Program-made: the position numbers and the translations under genes
Part shown: positions 46,114-56,900 of the stretch, in pieces
How the letters are laid out: each line of letters starts with the position of its first letter
Position numbering within the stretch: the stretch's first letter is position 1
Notes under the pieces: model-generated
What the model was told of the DNA's origin: nothing
The model's database searches: none
The model's input: only the letters and a program-made list of their open reading frames with translations
From: Amaranthus tricolor
Lineage: Eukaryota > Streptophyta > Magnoliopsida > Caryophyllales > Amaranthaceae
Length of the DNA stretch: 64,000 nt
Direction: 5' to 3'
Assembly: GCF_026212465.1 (NCBI RefSeq)
Contig: NC_080047.1
Span: 38,684,019 to 38,748,018, forward strand

Positions 46114-49100
46114 TTACCCGGAGTTACAGGTTCTAGTGTTGGGACCTTCACTCCCACAACGACGACAACTATTGCGTTTCTTTTGTCCTTCATCCATTTC
46201 ATTAGCAATCCTCTTAGACTTAGGCCTTCCTTTATTACGAATTTGATTGGGATCATGTCTAAGTTCAAAGCCCGTGTATTAAGGCCATGACCTCTTATCG
46301 ATCATTGGCATGAAGCAAGGTTCGTATGTACTTGCATAACTTTGAGAAGTATAACACGGATCCACAAACCGCTCATATGAAAGGTGTCATTTGATGCAAA
46401 CAGCAAGTAGATGTGAACAAGGTAGGTGATATATCTCCAGTTTGTTACATGTGCACTTCCTTTGATTCGAGTCCACATGTTGAATCTTACCCCCCTTGGA
46501 CGATCCTCTATTTTCCCTCCCACTCTTAACTTCGAAAAACCTCTTCTATAGTGTAACACCCCGAGATTTTAATGACATAATTTAATATTTTAATAGTTTT
46601 TAAAGATTTTACGATTATATTTAATTATTTCTGAAATTAGTTTTAATAAATTTCTTGCATACATGAATTTAAATGTTAATTTATATATATATATCAAAAA
46701 TATAGTTACGATTTCTTAAATAAAGAGGCTCGAATCGAAATGATTATTTTATTAAAATGTGTGAGGCCGCGAAAGTGAGTCTCTTAGTTGGATCTCGCAA
46801 CAAAATGAACCGAGATAAAAATAAATAAAATAAGCATGATAATAATAATAATAAAAAAAAAAAAGGAGAAGAAAACGGTTAAAGACCCACGAAACCCTAA
46901 ACATTGAAGACAAGCCGTTTTCTCCTTCTCCTTCTCCTTCTCCTTCTCCTCCTCCTTTTTCCTCTCTTCCCGTGCGCTTCCTTCTCCCTTCTCCTCCGCG
47001 CTGCCTTCGCCTCTCCCCACAAGCAGCAGCCTCCGCGTTCGCTTCTCCTCGCAAGCAGCAGCAAGGCTGCGTTTTCCTCCCATTCTGCAGTAAAGGCGGC
47101 CGCTACCAGCAGCCACGGCCAGGCGCGTGGTGTCCCTCTCAACCGTCTAGTCTTTACTCCTTCTCTTGTTACCCCATTGTAAGCCTCTCAAGTTCACTCT
47201 AAGTAATTTTCCTAGTAACTAATTAGAATTTTACTAAGTTTATGAACTTGGTGTTAAATTTGTATGATTTTTCATTGAATCTTGTTGTGGGTAAGAAGTT
47301 GATTGATGACTTGAATGTATATGAATTGGGTTTTTGAAATATGGATGAAAAGTGTTAAACTTTGTATGATGGTTATTAAATCTTGCTGTGAGTGATAATT
47401 GGATTGGTGATTTGAATGCATTCATGAGTTAGGTTTTAGAAATATGAATAAATAGTGTTGAGCTTCGTATTATTTTCATAGAATCTTTTTGTGGGTAAGA
47501 GTATGTTTGATGAATTGAAAATATTTTTGACTTAGAGTTTGAAGTATGAATGAAAATAATGGTAGTGTGCTATTTTGATGGTGTCTTAGTAATGAGTAAC
47601 CTTATTTGTGTTGAGTGTGGGAGTTTTGTTAAGAAGGGTGGTCTTAATTGGCCTTGTTGAAGTAAAAGAAATTATTAATGTTGATTACAAGTGCCCTCGT
47701 TAGATTATCGAAGTATAATTAAATGATATTAGTAAGGCTATGAACATAGTGTCAACTGTTGAGAATTATTAAAGCTACTTGTTATGATGCTTGATTTTAG
47801 TTCTTTCTAACCTTAGAGAATATGATGAATGATGCTGTGATGTGATAACATTAAGACTCGTCGTTGTCGTCATATTAGCACTACATCAACATTAAGTGTG
47901 AATCGTCGCCTTATATTAAGATGATGTGAACCGTTATAACTCAAAGTTAGTTGGCATAATGAAACAGTCGACATGATCCTTTTATTCTTTGCCGATGGAA
48001 AAAAACTTGTGTTATTGTTGAATTGACGATTATGCTTGATGTTGAATGAGATGCGTACGTGCTAGAAGTAATTGAAAACTTGTCGTGAATGGATGATATT
48101 GGTTACTTGGTTTCTTGCTGGTATACCCAAGTAGTTAAGAGAACTTATAAGTTCTATTCCCAACTTGTATAGGTTCCCAGTTTATAAGAGGAAAGTAGAC
48201 CCTTAGTTGGGTGATTTTTGTAACTTGTGGTCGTGCAGTGACGCTTACAGGTACGTACACGCAGTAATTGATTATCATATTCATTGTTTCAAGGTATTAT
48301 CTATATTTCATGATTATATGCATTGCATTAGAATTATATAGCGCCAGAAAGTAAATTATACTTGTGTATAGTCATATTAGTGAAATAGGCAAGTAGAATG
48401 GAAACATTAAGAGATTATAAGAACAAATTTCTAAATAGTAGAGAACGCACCGTAGCTGTGTGTGGTGTTGAAGTGATTTCCTGCTTATTGAGCCTTGATG
48501 TACGATTAATTGGCGTGACTTGACTGGATTATGTCCGGTTGATTTAATAGTCCCCTAGGTGAGGTTCGACGGGACCACTGTAAGGGGGGTATGAGCATGC
48601 TTGGGTCATTGAGCGCCGGATGGCCGATACCGCTCCTTGACCGAGGTGATACCATGCGGGCCTTGCAAACCCCAATATGGTGGCCTCTTCACTGGTTTAG
48701 TACCCCAGTGTGTTAGTTTTTCCCGAAGGTAGGACCCGAGAGGGTCAGCTGGAGGGGGCATGAGCTCATACTTTGCCAATGGGCGCCGGATGGCCGATAA
48801 CGCCCTTGGCCGTGTCACTATGCCATGAATAGAGAAAGGATTCACTACCCTTGAATATATTCCGAGAGATTAGTAGTTTGAAAGAGAAATTATGAATAGA
48901 TAGAGGTGTTCAAACAGATGAGTAGACTTGCTATTGCCATACTATATCGTTGTCTATTGTTTTGTTTAATGATTTCAATTATTATAAATTCATTATTACT
49001 GACGTGTACATGTTGTTGTTTGCTCATGACTCTCTATGATGTTCCTGCTATGACGCATATGACTATGGTCATCATGTTGAGCAGCAGGAGGATCATAACT

Positions 49101-50611
49101 TGGCATGACAGGTATAGGAGCTTCTTTTGCTTTGCATTGGGGAAAGAGCGGAGTACGAACGTAACAATTGTATATAAAATTGTCTTAATGTTTGTAGCTT
49201 CTATGATACTTGTACAGTTTTCTTTTGGGGTTGTAAAATTTCTTTTGTATGGAGCCACGTGACTCCTCGTATAATCCATAGATCCGCTGCGTAGTTTTGG
49301 ATGTACAGTAGGGAGAATACTCCTTTAGTATTCGTCAGATCGATGCGTTGACACTGGAACCACGATCCTCGTTAGAGTTGATGTTTTGTGAAGCCGACGA
49401 TGATTTATTCCGTCGTGACGTATTCTTTTGAAAGGCGTTATAGGCCTTAGATTAGTTTAATCATGTTAATCAATTATAACTATACATATTCTAGTCACAT
49501 CCTCAGTTTTCAGCAGAGATGCTGCCGAAATTTCAACTCACTCACCCTTTTTAATTAATCCTTAGCATTTATGTTAAGTATTTTCCCTTTTTCTTTTTAT
49601 GTAACACCCGAATTTCCTCCCTTCCTTCACGATTCTGGTTTCGTTTAAGGGGTTGGAAATTCAGGGGTGTTACATACAGTCAAATGCGATTATCTCATGA
49701 AAGTTTTCCTTCTCGATGTTTCTATTGATAATCTTGGTGGCATGCGATGTGCACATGTGTCCTCCAAGTAACCATGCACTAGCACGTTCACGTCTTTGAA
49801 CGAAATAATCTTTTACCCGATAGAAGGTGAATTCAACTAGTATTGTCAAAGGTAAGAAACGTACACCCTTCATCACATAGTTGAAAACTTTAGCTAAGTT
49901 CGTGTTAGTAACGCCATACCTATGATCTCCATCATGACACAACGACCACTTAGACATCTCACTCACGTCATTAATTCAGAAAATTGCCTCTCGTTTTGGA
50001 GTCCCGATTGCCTTCAAGCCACTCATTAACTTAGCTTGTTGTCTTTGCTCAGCAGTTCTACGAAACAACTTCTTCAGCTGAACATTACCCATAGCACGAT
50101 TAAAGTTGCTAGGCAAGTGACGTAAGGAAAACCTATGATGGGCATAAGGTGGTTGCCACTCTGGCTCTTCCATGGTTGCTAAAATACTTGTGTGTCTATC
50201 AGAAATAACGCATAAACCCAAATTTCTGTGTGACATGCTTACGAATACAAGCCATGAACCACGACCATGCACCTATACCCATCCTTTACGAATATGATAC
50301 ACTCTTATAGCTTACAACAAAGCGTCCTTACTATCGAACATCATAACCTTCTCCAACTCCGCTTCTTCGGTGTAAGTGGTATCATAAGCCCAAGTCCTCC
50401 AGGAGTTGTCCTCCTCATACTCGTCTAGTGGTGGACATAGGGCATACGGTGTAGGAGAAACTATTGTAGGAATGTTGCCCAAAATCATATCATTTGCTAG
50501 GGCATCTCCATCGACATCCACATCATCCTCAGAAGGATCATCAACAAGCTCATTACTCTCATTACCATCATCCCAAGGTCCCATCTCATCACTTTCTCCA
50601 AAGTTAACCAC
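46114..50611 (-). pseudogene. MuDR/Mutator-type transposase relic, internally deleted and split by a solo LTR
   Basis: Minus strand. An acidic N-terminal part (50611-50312: VDDPSEDDVDVDG, VMMFDSKDALL) ends at a stop. It is followed almost at once by LCVISDRHTSILATMEEPEW, QPPYAHHRFSLRHLPSNFNR and QLKKLFRRTAEQRQQAKLM (50272-49976), a TGA, then KWSLCHDGDHRYGVTNTNLA and FYRVKDYF..RRERASAWLL (49966-49675). After the 3.1-kb LTR come the SWIM zinc finger (CTCNKLEIYHLPCSHLLAVC), YERFVDPCYTSQSYASTYEP and a zinc-knuckle tail (KGRPKSKRIANEMDEGQKKR, NSCRRCGSEGPNTRTC), stop 46116-46114. The segment between DALL and CVISDRH, which normally holds the first catalytic aspartate, is missing (some 300 residues). 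Frameshifts also occur before the SWIM part. It is not active. Confidence 0.8.
46552..49674 (+). mobile_element. Solo LTR, 3123 bp, chromovirus/Tekay-like, inserted in the transposase relic
   Basis: Starts TGTAACACCCCGAG and ends GGGGTGTTACA, an inverted terminal pair typical of long plant Ty3 chromovirus LTRs. Flanking pentamers are TATAG (46547-46551) and TACAG (49675-49679), one transition apart, as expected for an aged duplication. The coding sequence of the transposase resumes across it. It contains a CTCCTT microsatellite (about 46921-46957), a repeated GGATGGCCGATA motif (about 48608 and 48788) and GACGCTTACAGGTACGTACA (48241-48260), a motif I associate with such LTRs. No protein is present. 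Confidence 0.8.
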
Positions 50612-50643
50612 TGCATCACTTGAAACTTAATTCGAAGGGGGTT

Positions 50644-50719
50644 TGTAATATCCGTTTTTTTTAATAATAATAATAATAAATAAGTAAATAAATGAATTTC
50701 AGAAATTTAAAAAAAAAAA

Positions 50720-50750
<31 letters not shown>

Positions 50751-51060
50751 AACTCCCACTCCTCCATAACTCCCACTCCTCCCTCTAAACCTTATAACTA
50801 ACCTCACTTACCTATTATAAATTAAACCAATTACCCTTAATTTCATTTACATTATTACTCACACTTCCTTCTTCTCCTACAAATTACTTCCTCCATCTCC
50901 CATTTGCTTAAATCTCCCATTTGCTTAAAATTCAGTCAAGAAGACGCAAGATTTTCATATTAAAGGTATGAAATTTCATCTCTTTATAATATTGTGCTAC
51001 CAATTTCAATCTAAATTACACATTTTGCATTTGAAAGAAAAAAAAAAATTTTAATTCTAA
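50644..51060 (+). mobile_element. Start of another LTR-like sequence
   Basis: TGTAATATCCGTTTTTTTTA at 50644 is a common LTR start in plant Ty3 elements. It is followed by AT-rich repeats and a CT-rich, leader-like stretch with AAGACGCAAG and a possible splice donor (TTAAAGGTATG, about 50960). The right end was not found. It truncates the 5' end of the Mutator transposase. Confidence 0.4.
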
Positions 51061-51092
51061 CCTTATCTTTTCGGCGATACGACGGTCACCGG

Positions 51093-51450
51093 TAGGCATG
51101 GCCACGGGGCGGGTTACCCGGAACCGAACCGGTCCCGAACCGCTTGGAACCGGAACCGTTCGCGACAGGTTCCGAACCGCCCCGAACCGCGGAACCGTGA
51201 AACCGCCGGAAAAAAACTGCATGAACCGGACCTAAGAACCGCGGGTTGGAACCGGAACTGGTCCGGGTGAACCGGCCCACAGGTTCCATGGAACCGGAAC
51301 CGGTCCGGGTGAACCGGCCCACAGGTTCCATGGAACCGCCCGGAACCGGAACTGTTCGCGACAGGTTCCAAATGGAACCGGAACCGGGTGGAACCGGAAC
51401 CGGATGGAACCGGAACGGAATCGGACCAACCCGGACCGTGGCCATGCCTA
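51093..51450. mobile_element. GC-rich non-autonomous element (hAT-like MITE), 358 bp, with internal GGAACC minisatellite
   Basis: Perfect 15-bp terminal inverted repeats, TAGGCATGGCCACGG at left and its complement at right. The interior is built of GGAACCGGAACC-type hexamers, with a 42-bp unit duplicated (51260 and 51302). It is far more GC-rich than its surroundings. No clear target duplication is seen. Long open frames across it on several frames are an artefact of the repeat. Confidence 0.8.
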
Positions 51451-51933
51451 ACCACAATGGATAAGTGATAGAAAAAACCCATAATAAAAACAGAGAGAAA
51501 CACAAACATTGGAGGCCGTAGGCCAAATCTGATTGACGGTGGATGCAAGTACCAACGCTGTTCATCTTCACAATTTGCTTGTTTGTTTCAGCCCTATCTA
51601 TTCTCTAAGGTATTTCATTCTAATCAATGTATTTCACTCACCTTGTAACTTGCATTTGTATTGAACTTTGTAATCAGTGGTTTCCCATTGATTTTGAAGC
51701 ACCTTAGCTTTAATGGAGTCCTATAATATGAGACTAGAACACTACTGTTTCTGTTATTTTTGTTACACCTATAATGGAGTATCCAATCTAAACTGTCTGT
51801 TCTTTTCTTTCCTTTGTTGGTTGATGAATCGCTACCTGTTGTACTTGAATAAGATGCAGTGGTAACGAAGGTGTATGAATTAGGATCATGGTATTAAGAC
51901 TTATAATCAAAAGGAAGAATTGGGTACTCATAG

Positions 51934-52593
51934 TGTTAGGTTCCATAGATGCTTAAAAGCGGAATTTCAGGAAACACTTTCCTAACATCTATCTCAAGAT
52001 CATAAACATAATCAGACACATGAATCATATAAAAGGATTAGTCTATATTACCTTTGTAGCGTGAAATCCACAAAATTAACGCAATAAGATAATCTGGAGA
52101 GCCTCAAACGTTGCTCCTCTATTTAGTCTACCAGAATCAATTGAATACCAACGTCTGCTAGAACGGAAGAGATGTTTCTCTTGCTTTTTCTGGTTTTTCA
52201 ATGTATGTGTGAATGATTGAGAGTGAGAGTTTAAATAAAAATATTTTCAATACTCACACCCCCATTATCCCCACTTTTCCACTACCAACATTATATCCTC
52301 ATATAATACTAGTAACCTAGGTCAAAAGAAACTGATTCTTTTGTTAACCTAATTGGATCACAAGCCCATACTCCTAACGGGCCTGAGTCATTTATCGTTC
52401 AATTGATTCTTTTGTAAGACCTTATAGGATTAATTATATTAGTCGTGGTCCAATTATTATTGACCCACCAATTATATTTATTCTCTAGCAAGTAAATACA
52501 ATTACTAATAATAATTAACTTTATTATCTTCATAAATATCCTATATATTTATATTTAGTAATTGTCGGAAATGTCTACGGACATATTCCTTCA
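51934..52593. mobile_element. Solo LTR, 660 bp, copia-like, exact 5-bp duplication
   Basis: TGTTAGGTTCC...ATTCCTTCA, flanked by CATAG at 51929-51933 and 52594-52598. The sequence TCGGAAATGTCTACGGACAT near the right end fits a copia-type LTR, probably in reverse orientation. It lies in the inferred GatB leader intron. Confidence 0.85.
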
Positions 52594-52694
52594 CATAGAA
52601 CAACTGTTTCCTTTCAATGCCTTACTTCCTGCTTGTAGTTATTCTAGAATTGGGTATTTCATTTCTTTTCTTATTTGATAATGTCCTCTAACTG

Positions 52695-53196
52695 TTTGAT
52701 GAAATGCCTAGTAAATATGGTTTTGTTCCTGGTAAACTTTTTTCTTATGGGATATTGGTTGATGAAGGGTGAGCCCTGATTTGGGTTTTGAAACTTTGAC
52801 GAAAAGGAGGAGAAAAGAATTGAGTTTACTGCGGTTAGTCTGTTGCTTTTACTACTATAGTGGATTCATTATATAAGAAAGGGGAGATTGATGGCATAAG
52901 ATGGTGAAGAAGTGGTCTATCAATGTTGCTTCTTATAATGTTAGGATTGGTCGTCTGGAGAATGGAGATTTCCATACAAATTATTCTGTGTTTAAGCACA
53001 GCGTTTTTCCTAACAAGATCCCTGTTCTTGATTTTAAAGCATTGAATGTCCTGGTGAACTGGTTGGCTGCCAAGAAAATTAAGAATGCCAAGGGATTGAT
53101 TCGGACGGTTAAGAAAAAGTTGCCCACCGTATGTTTTGAATGCTTAGAAGAAAGTTTAGGCAGAATTTGGTTTGATTTCTCAAGAATCTTCTTCTG
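52695..53196 (+). pseudogene. PPR pseudogene fragment (small mitochondrial PPR type)
   Basis: Out-of-frame pieces follow PPR order: FDEMPSKYGF near 52698, TIVDSLYKKGEIDG near 52850, then an open part MVKKWSINVASYNVRIGRLE, LNVLVNWLAAKKIKNAKGLI and RTVKKKLPTVCFECLEESLG (52901-53160). The C-terminal RTVKKK..EES segment recalls the small PPR proteins of the At1g55890/At3g13160 group (from memory). Frame breaks and the missing 5' part show it is not intact. Confidence 0.6.
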
Positions 53197-53980
53197 ATAT
53201 CAGTGAAGACCATCAGGCGGTAGTAAGATAGTGGTCTTCATGAGCTGTTAAGGATTTGAATTGGCGTGTAGTGAGAGCTTGAAAGGTATGTAAATTTCCG
53301 AGATCCTAACCGTGGAAGGAAGAGGGGATTATGTGGAAATCAAGTACACTCAAGAAGGTGGGTTTTGAGACAATTATTGGGAGTGTGTGTGTGTAATGAT
53401 GATGATGATGGGATGTGTGCCTGGTTTACATAAGGGCCTGATTGGAAGATAAAATCCTTGCTGACTCAAAAGCTGACTGAACTGAGTCATGTATGTCTGG
53501 TTTACATAAGGGCCTGATTGAAAGAGAAAATCCTTGCTGACTCAAAAGCTGACTGAACTGAGTCTGGTGTAGCTGTGTGAGGTCTTATGATATCCAAAAC
53601 TCCCACAAATAGGCTTATTTATGCTTTTGTTTTTAAAAAGCTAGATAGCTCAAATAAACCCTGTTGCTCACATAGGCATACAACTCTGGAACTTTAAGTA
53701 GGCATCTTGTCCATGCCTAAATGTCCAAACAAAAAAAGTACCAAGTAATCATGTTTTGCTGGCCAGAAATGCAGACATAAAACCAAACCTTGTTAGAAAT
53801 AGCTTCAATTCTAGTCTTTGCAATTTGGTTAAGTTCTTTTAAACTTCTTAGTCAATTAAATTCATAATGTCATTTGAATTTCATAGTGAGTTGTCGGCTA
53901 GAATGGTTATTAACAACAGTTTTCTTTGCTTGTAATGCAGACTCATTTTCTGTTTGATGTTGATGTAGTTGATCAGTAAG

Positions 53981-56900
53981 ATGGCATCTTTGCTGTTTAG
54001 GGGACTACCAATCCGTCCTTTGTGTATTTACCCTTGCTCACTGTTGACTAATAAAGTGGGTGTGTTTTACTGCACAGCCAAAGCCAATAACCTACATACC
54101 CAAAGTGCATCTACACAAGATAAGCCAAAGTCACAATCTAAGGCTATAACTCGAAACCAAGACAAAATACTTGATAACATATTGAAAGACTATGAGGCAA
54201 TCATTGGCATAGAAACCCATGTCCAATTATCCACTATAACTAAGGCCTTCTGTGGATGTGCCTACAATTATGGTTCACAACCGAACACAAACATTTGCCC
54301 TGTTTGCATGGGATTGCCAGGTGCTTTGCCAGTTTTGAACTCCAAGGTCATTGAATCTGCTGTGAGACTTGGTCTTGCGCTTAATTGCAAGTTATCCTTA
54401 AACTCAAAGTTTGATAGGAAGCAGTATTTTTACCCTGATTTGCCAAAGGGCTACCAGATTTCTCAGTTTGATGTTCCGATTGCGAGTAATGGGTATATAG
54501 AATTGGATCTCCCTCTTGAGTTTGGTGGGGGGCATAGAAGATTTGGGATAACTCGAGTTCATATGGAAGAGGATGCCGGGAAACTACTACACACCGAGGG
54601 TGGGAGTCATTCTCAGGTATTTGCTTCATCATATCTGTCTATCTCATATTTGTTACATATGGGAGGATTTCTTATTACATTCATTTCCTATGGTTTTCAG
54701 ACTTATATATTTTGCTCCATACTCCATAATTTTTGCCCGAAAACTTTGTTTATCTTTCAATCAATTATGGCAGCACTAAAGTGGTGATAGTTCCTTGGCA
54801 GATATTCTCTTAAAGATTGTGTATGAATCATTGTTTTTCTTCTCCCTGTTTCTGTCTCTATCTCTCGTCCCGGGTGACATTTATGTCAAATAAGTTAGGA
54901 AGATATGTGATGCGATTCTTACTGTGCATTGGTTAATTATATCCCATGGTATTTATATACTTATATTATATATTAGCCTTGATTTCTCTGGTTTTTAAAA
55001 TCTTGGAGGACACTACACCTATAACTACAACAACAAATGTTAAAGCCTTAATATCAAATAGAAGATCTTTTAATAGAACTTAAAGAATAACCTTGTATAA
55101 TTTTTTGTTGAAAAAAAAAATCATGTATTAGTTTATGTCTGGGTCTGGCTAGGTTAAGATAATTATATTATCTCATTGACATTCTTATAAGAAATTGACA
55201 TCATTATGGGGCATGCTAAAACTTAACAAGCCTTTGGGATAAAAAGTATTGAGAAGCATCACAGCTTTCATTGTTAAGATTCTCTCTTGTATTATAACTA
55301 TGAACTTTGTGGTGTATAACCAAACCATATGAAAATGTGATATACTATTGTGTAAGGTCAATCATAACAGGTAGTATTCCCCCCTTCCACCTATAGGCTT
55401 CTTGGATAATGTGTTACTTGCCTTCCGCAGGTTGATCTAAATAGGGCTGGAGTACCATTACTTGAGATCGTCTCCGAACCTGATATGAGAAGTGGCATAG
55501 AAGCTGCAGAATATGGAGCAGAATTGCAGAGGTTAGTTAGGTACTTGGGCGTGTGCAATGGAAATATGCAAGAAGGCTCACTACGTTGTGATGTTAATAT
55601 CTCAGTCCGTCCTAGAGGGCAAGCCGAGTTTGGTACAAAGGTAAATGAATTGGATTCATTTTCCTCAGCTTTTTGTAAAATTCTTAGTTTCTCCTGAATG
55701 GGATGGTGATATATGTCCTTTGACATTAAACATAGGAGTTCAATATAGCCGTTAGTTGGGATTTTGACTACTCATCAAACTGCTTAGCACAAGTTATGGT
55801 CTGCTTTGTTGATTGCAATAGATCTAGAAAAGGATTGAAATAAAAAATTTATTCACTATATTTATATTTCACCGGTAAAAGAGAGTTTCAAATAGTATTT
55901 TGTAATTATTCATTAGCACGTGTATTTTACGCTTTCCTCATATTGATACATTTGTTTGACATTTTAAGAAACTATTCTTCATTAATTTGGTTATCCTTCT
56001 GATCCAAGTGCAAGTACTTTTTATTTATGGCTATTTACTTTTATGGAAAATATTTATTGTTTTACAATGCCAATGCAATACTAAATGTCATTTTATAACA
56101 ACAATGTCATATGGTAGACAATTTTGCTATGTACTTACAACATTGAGTATTAAAGTACCCCGATGCAAATTCAATGAAATCGTACAAACTTCTAAATATA
56201 TGCAAATTCTTGATCATCATTTATTTGGATCGAGGGAGTAGTGAATAGGTGCTTTATTAGACCAAGTCTTGCCTTTTCCATTAGGGCTCATACATTGTGA
56301 TCCCTATATATGTATCTTGATTCTTGTTCATGTATCTTTATCGTGATATGAAAAAATCCATATTCCGAGCAACATTAGTTGGGGTTTTATTGAGACATTG
56401 ATCCGAATAAGAGGGAGTAATTTAATGGCAATTGTATAAATAATTAGTTCCCATGAGGGCATTAGTAAGGTGAATAGGTTACCACGTAAGGAAATGTGAC
56501 ATTTGATGTGAATATATCAAAAGAGGAAATGAGAAATTTGATTAGAATAGGAGGGAATATAAGATTGTGATACCTAGTCAAACTTCTCAAAAATTGATGC
56601 TGCATTTTGTTTTGGAGTTTCAAAAATTGCTAAGATACCTAAACTATTCTTTGTCGAGACTGTTCAAAAGAAGGCCAAGTTTGTTCTTTGAATAATTTAT
56701 GAAAAAGCCGCAAGGATTTTGTTTTCTGTTAATGGAAGGTTTCTATGGAAAAAGGTTTTTAATTCTTGGATGATTTTCATCTGGGAAAGCTATGAACGTG
56801 ATGGTCAACATGGTTATGGGAAAATGTTAAGCGATTGCTTTTTTGTTGAATGAATAGGACTTATTTTGTGACGCCATCTGGTGAATTGGATATATTTCAC

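Larger units (their letters stand above)
41530..50643 (-). mobile_element. Composite Mutator-like element carrying transposase, PMD gene and a small GRF-like frame; cut by two solo LTRs
   Basis: On the minus strand a MuDR-type transposase relic (50611 to 46114) is followed after 132 bp by a PMD gene (45981 to 42523), as if in one element. At the far end lies a plus-strand GRF-like frame (41997-42131) with its own TATA box, and a palindrome cluster (41597-41727). The left end (about 41530-41595: GGAGTGATATTTTAGG, AAAATGAAATGG, then A-run and CGTCTAATTTCC) resembles the end of the PMD element at 22.3-22.4 kb read in reverse. The other end was lost to an LTR starting at about 50644. Removing the two solo LTRs (46552-49674 and 44199-45693) leaves about 4.5 kb. 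The single-element reading is inference. Confidence 0.6.
51451..53980 (+). other. Upstream region and probable leader intron of GatB, with insertions
   Basis: A CT-containing stretch at about 51530-51610 ending AAG|GTATTT and an acceptor (TGTAATGCAG, 53940) 40 bp before the start codon suggest a non-coding first exon and a leader intron. The intron contains a copia-like solo LTR (51934-52593), a PPR fragment (52695-53196) and a 78-bp near-duplicate (GGTTTACATAAGGGCCTGAT at about 53423 and 53500). Confidence 0.45.

Noticed and set aside
46752..47202. Frames of poly-Arg/Glu/Lys and Ser/Leu across about 46.9-47.1 kb
   Set aside because: Produced by a CTCCTT microsatellite within a solo LTR; open in several frames at once and without homologous structure.
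51086..51571. Long overlapping frames rich in Arg, Gly, Pro and Val on several frames
   Set aside because: They arise because the GGAACC-type minisatellite has few stop codons in any frame; no domain, and the element has transposon ends.
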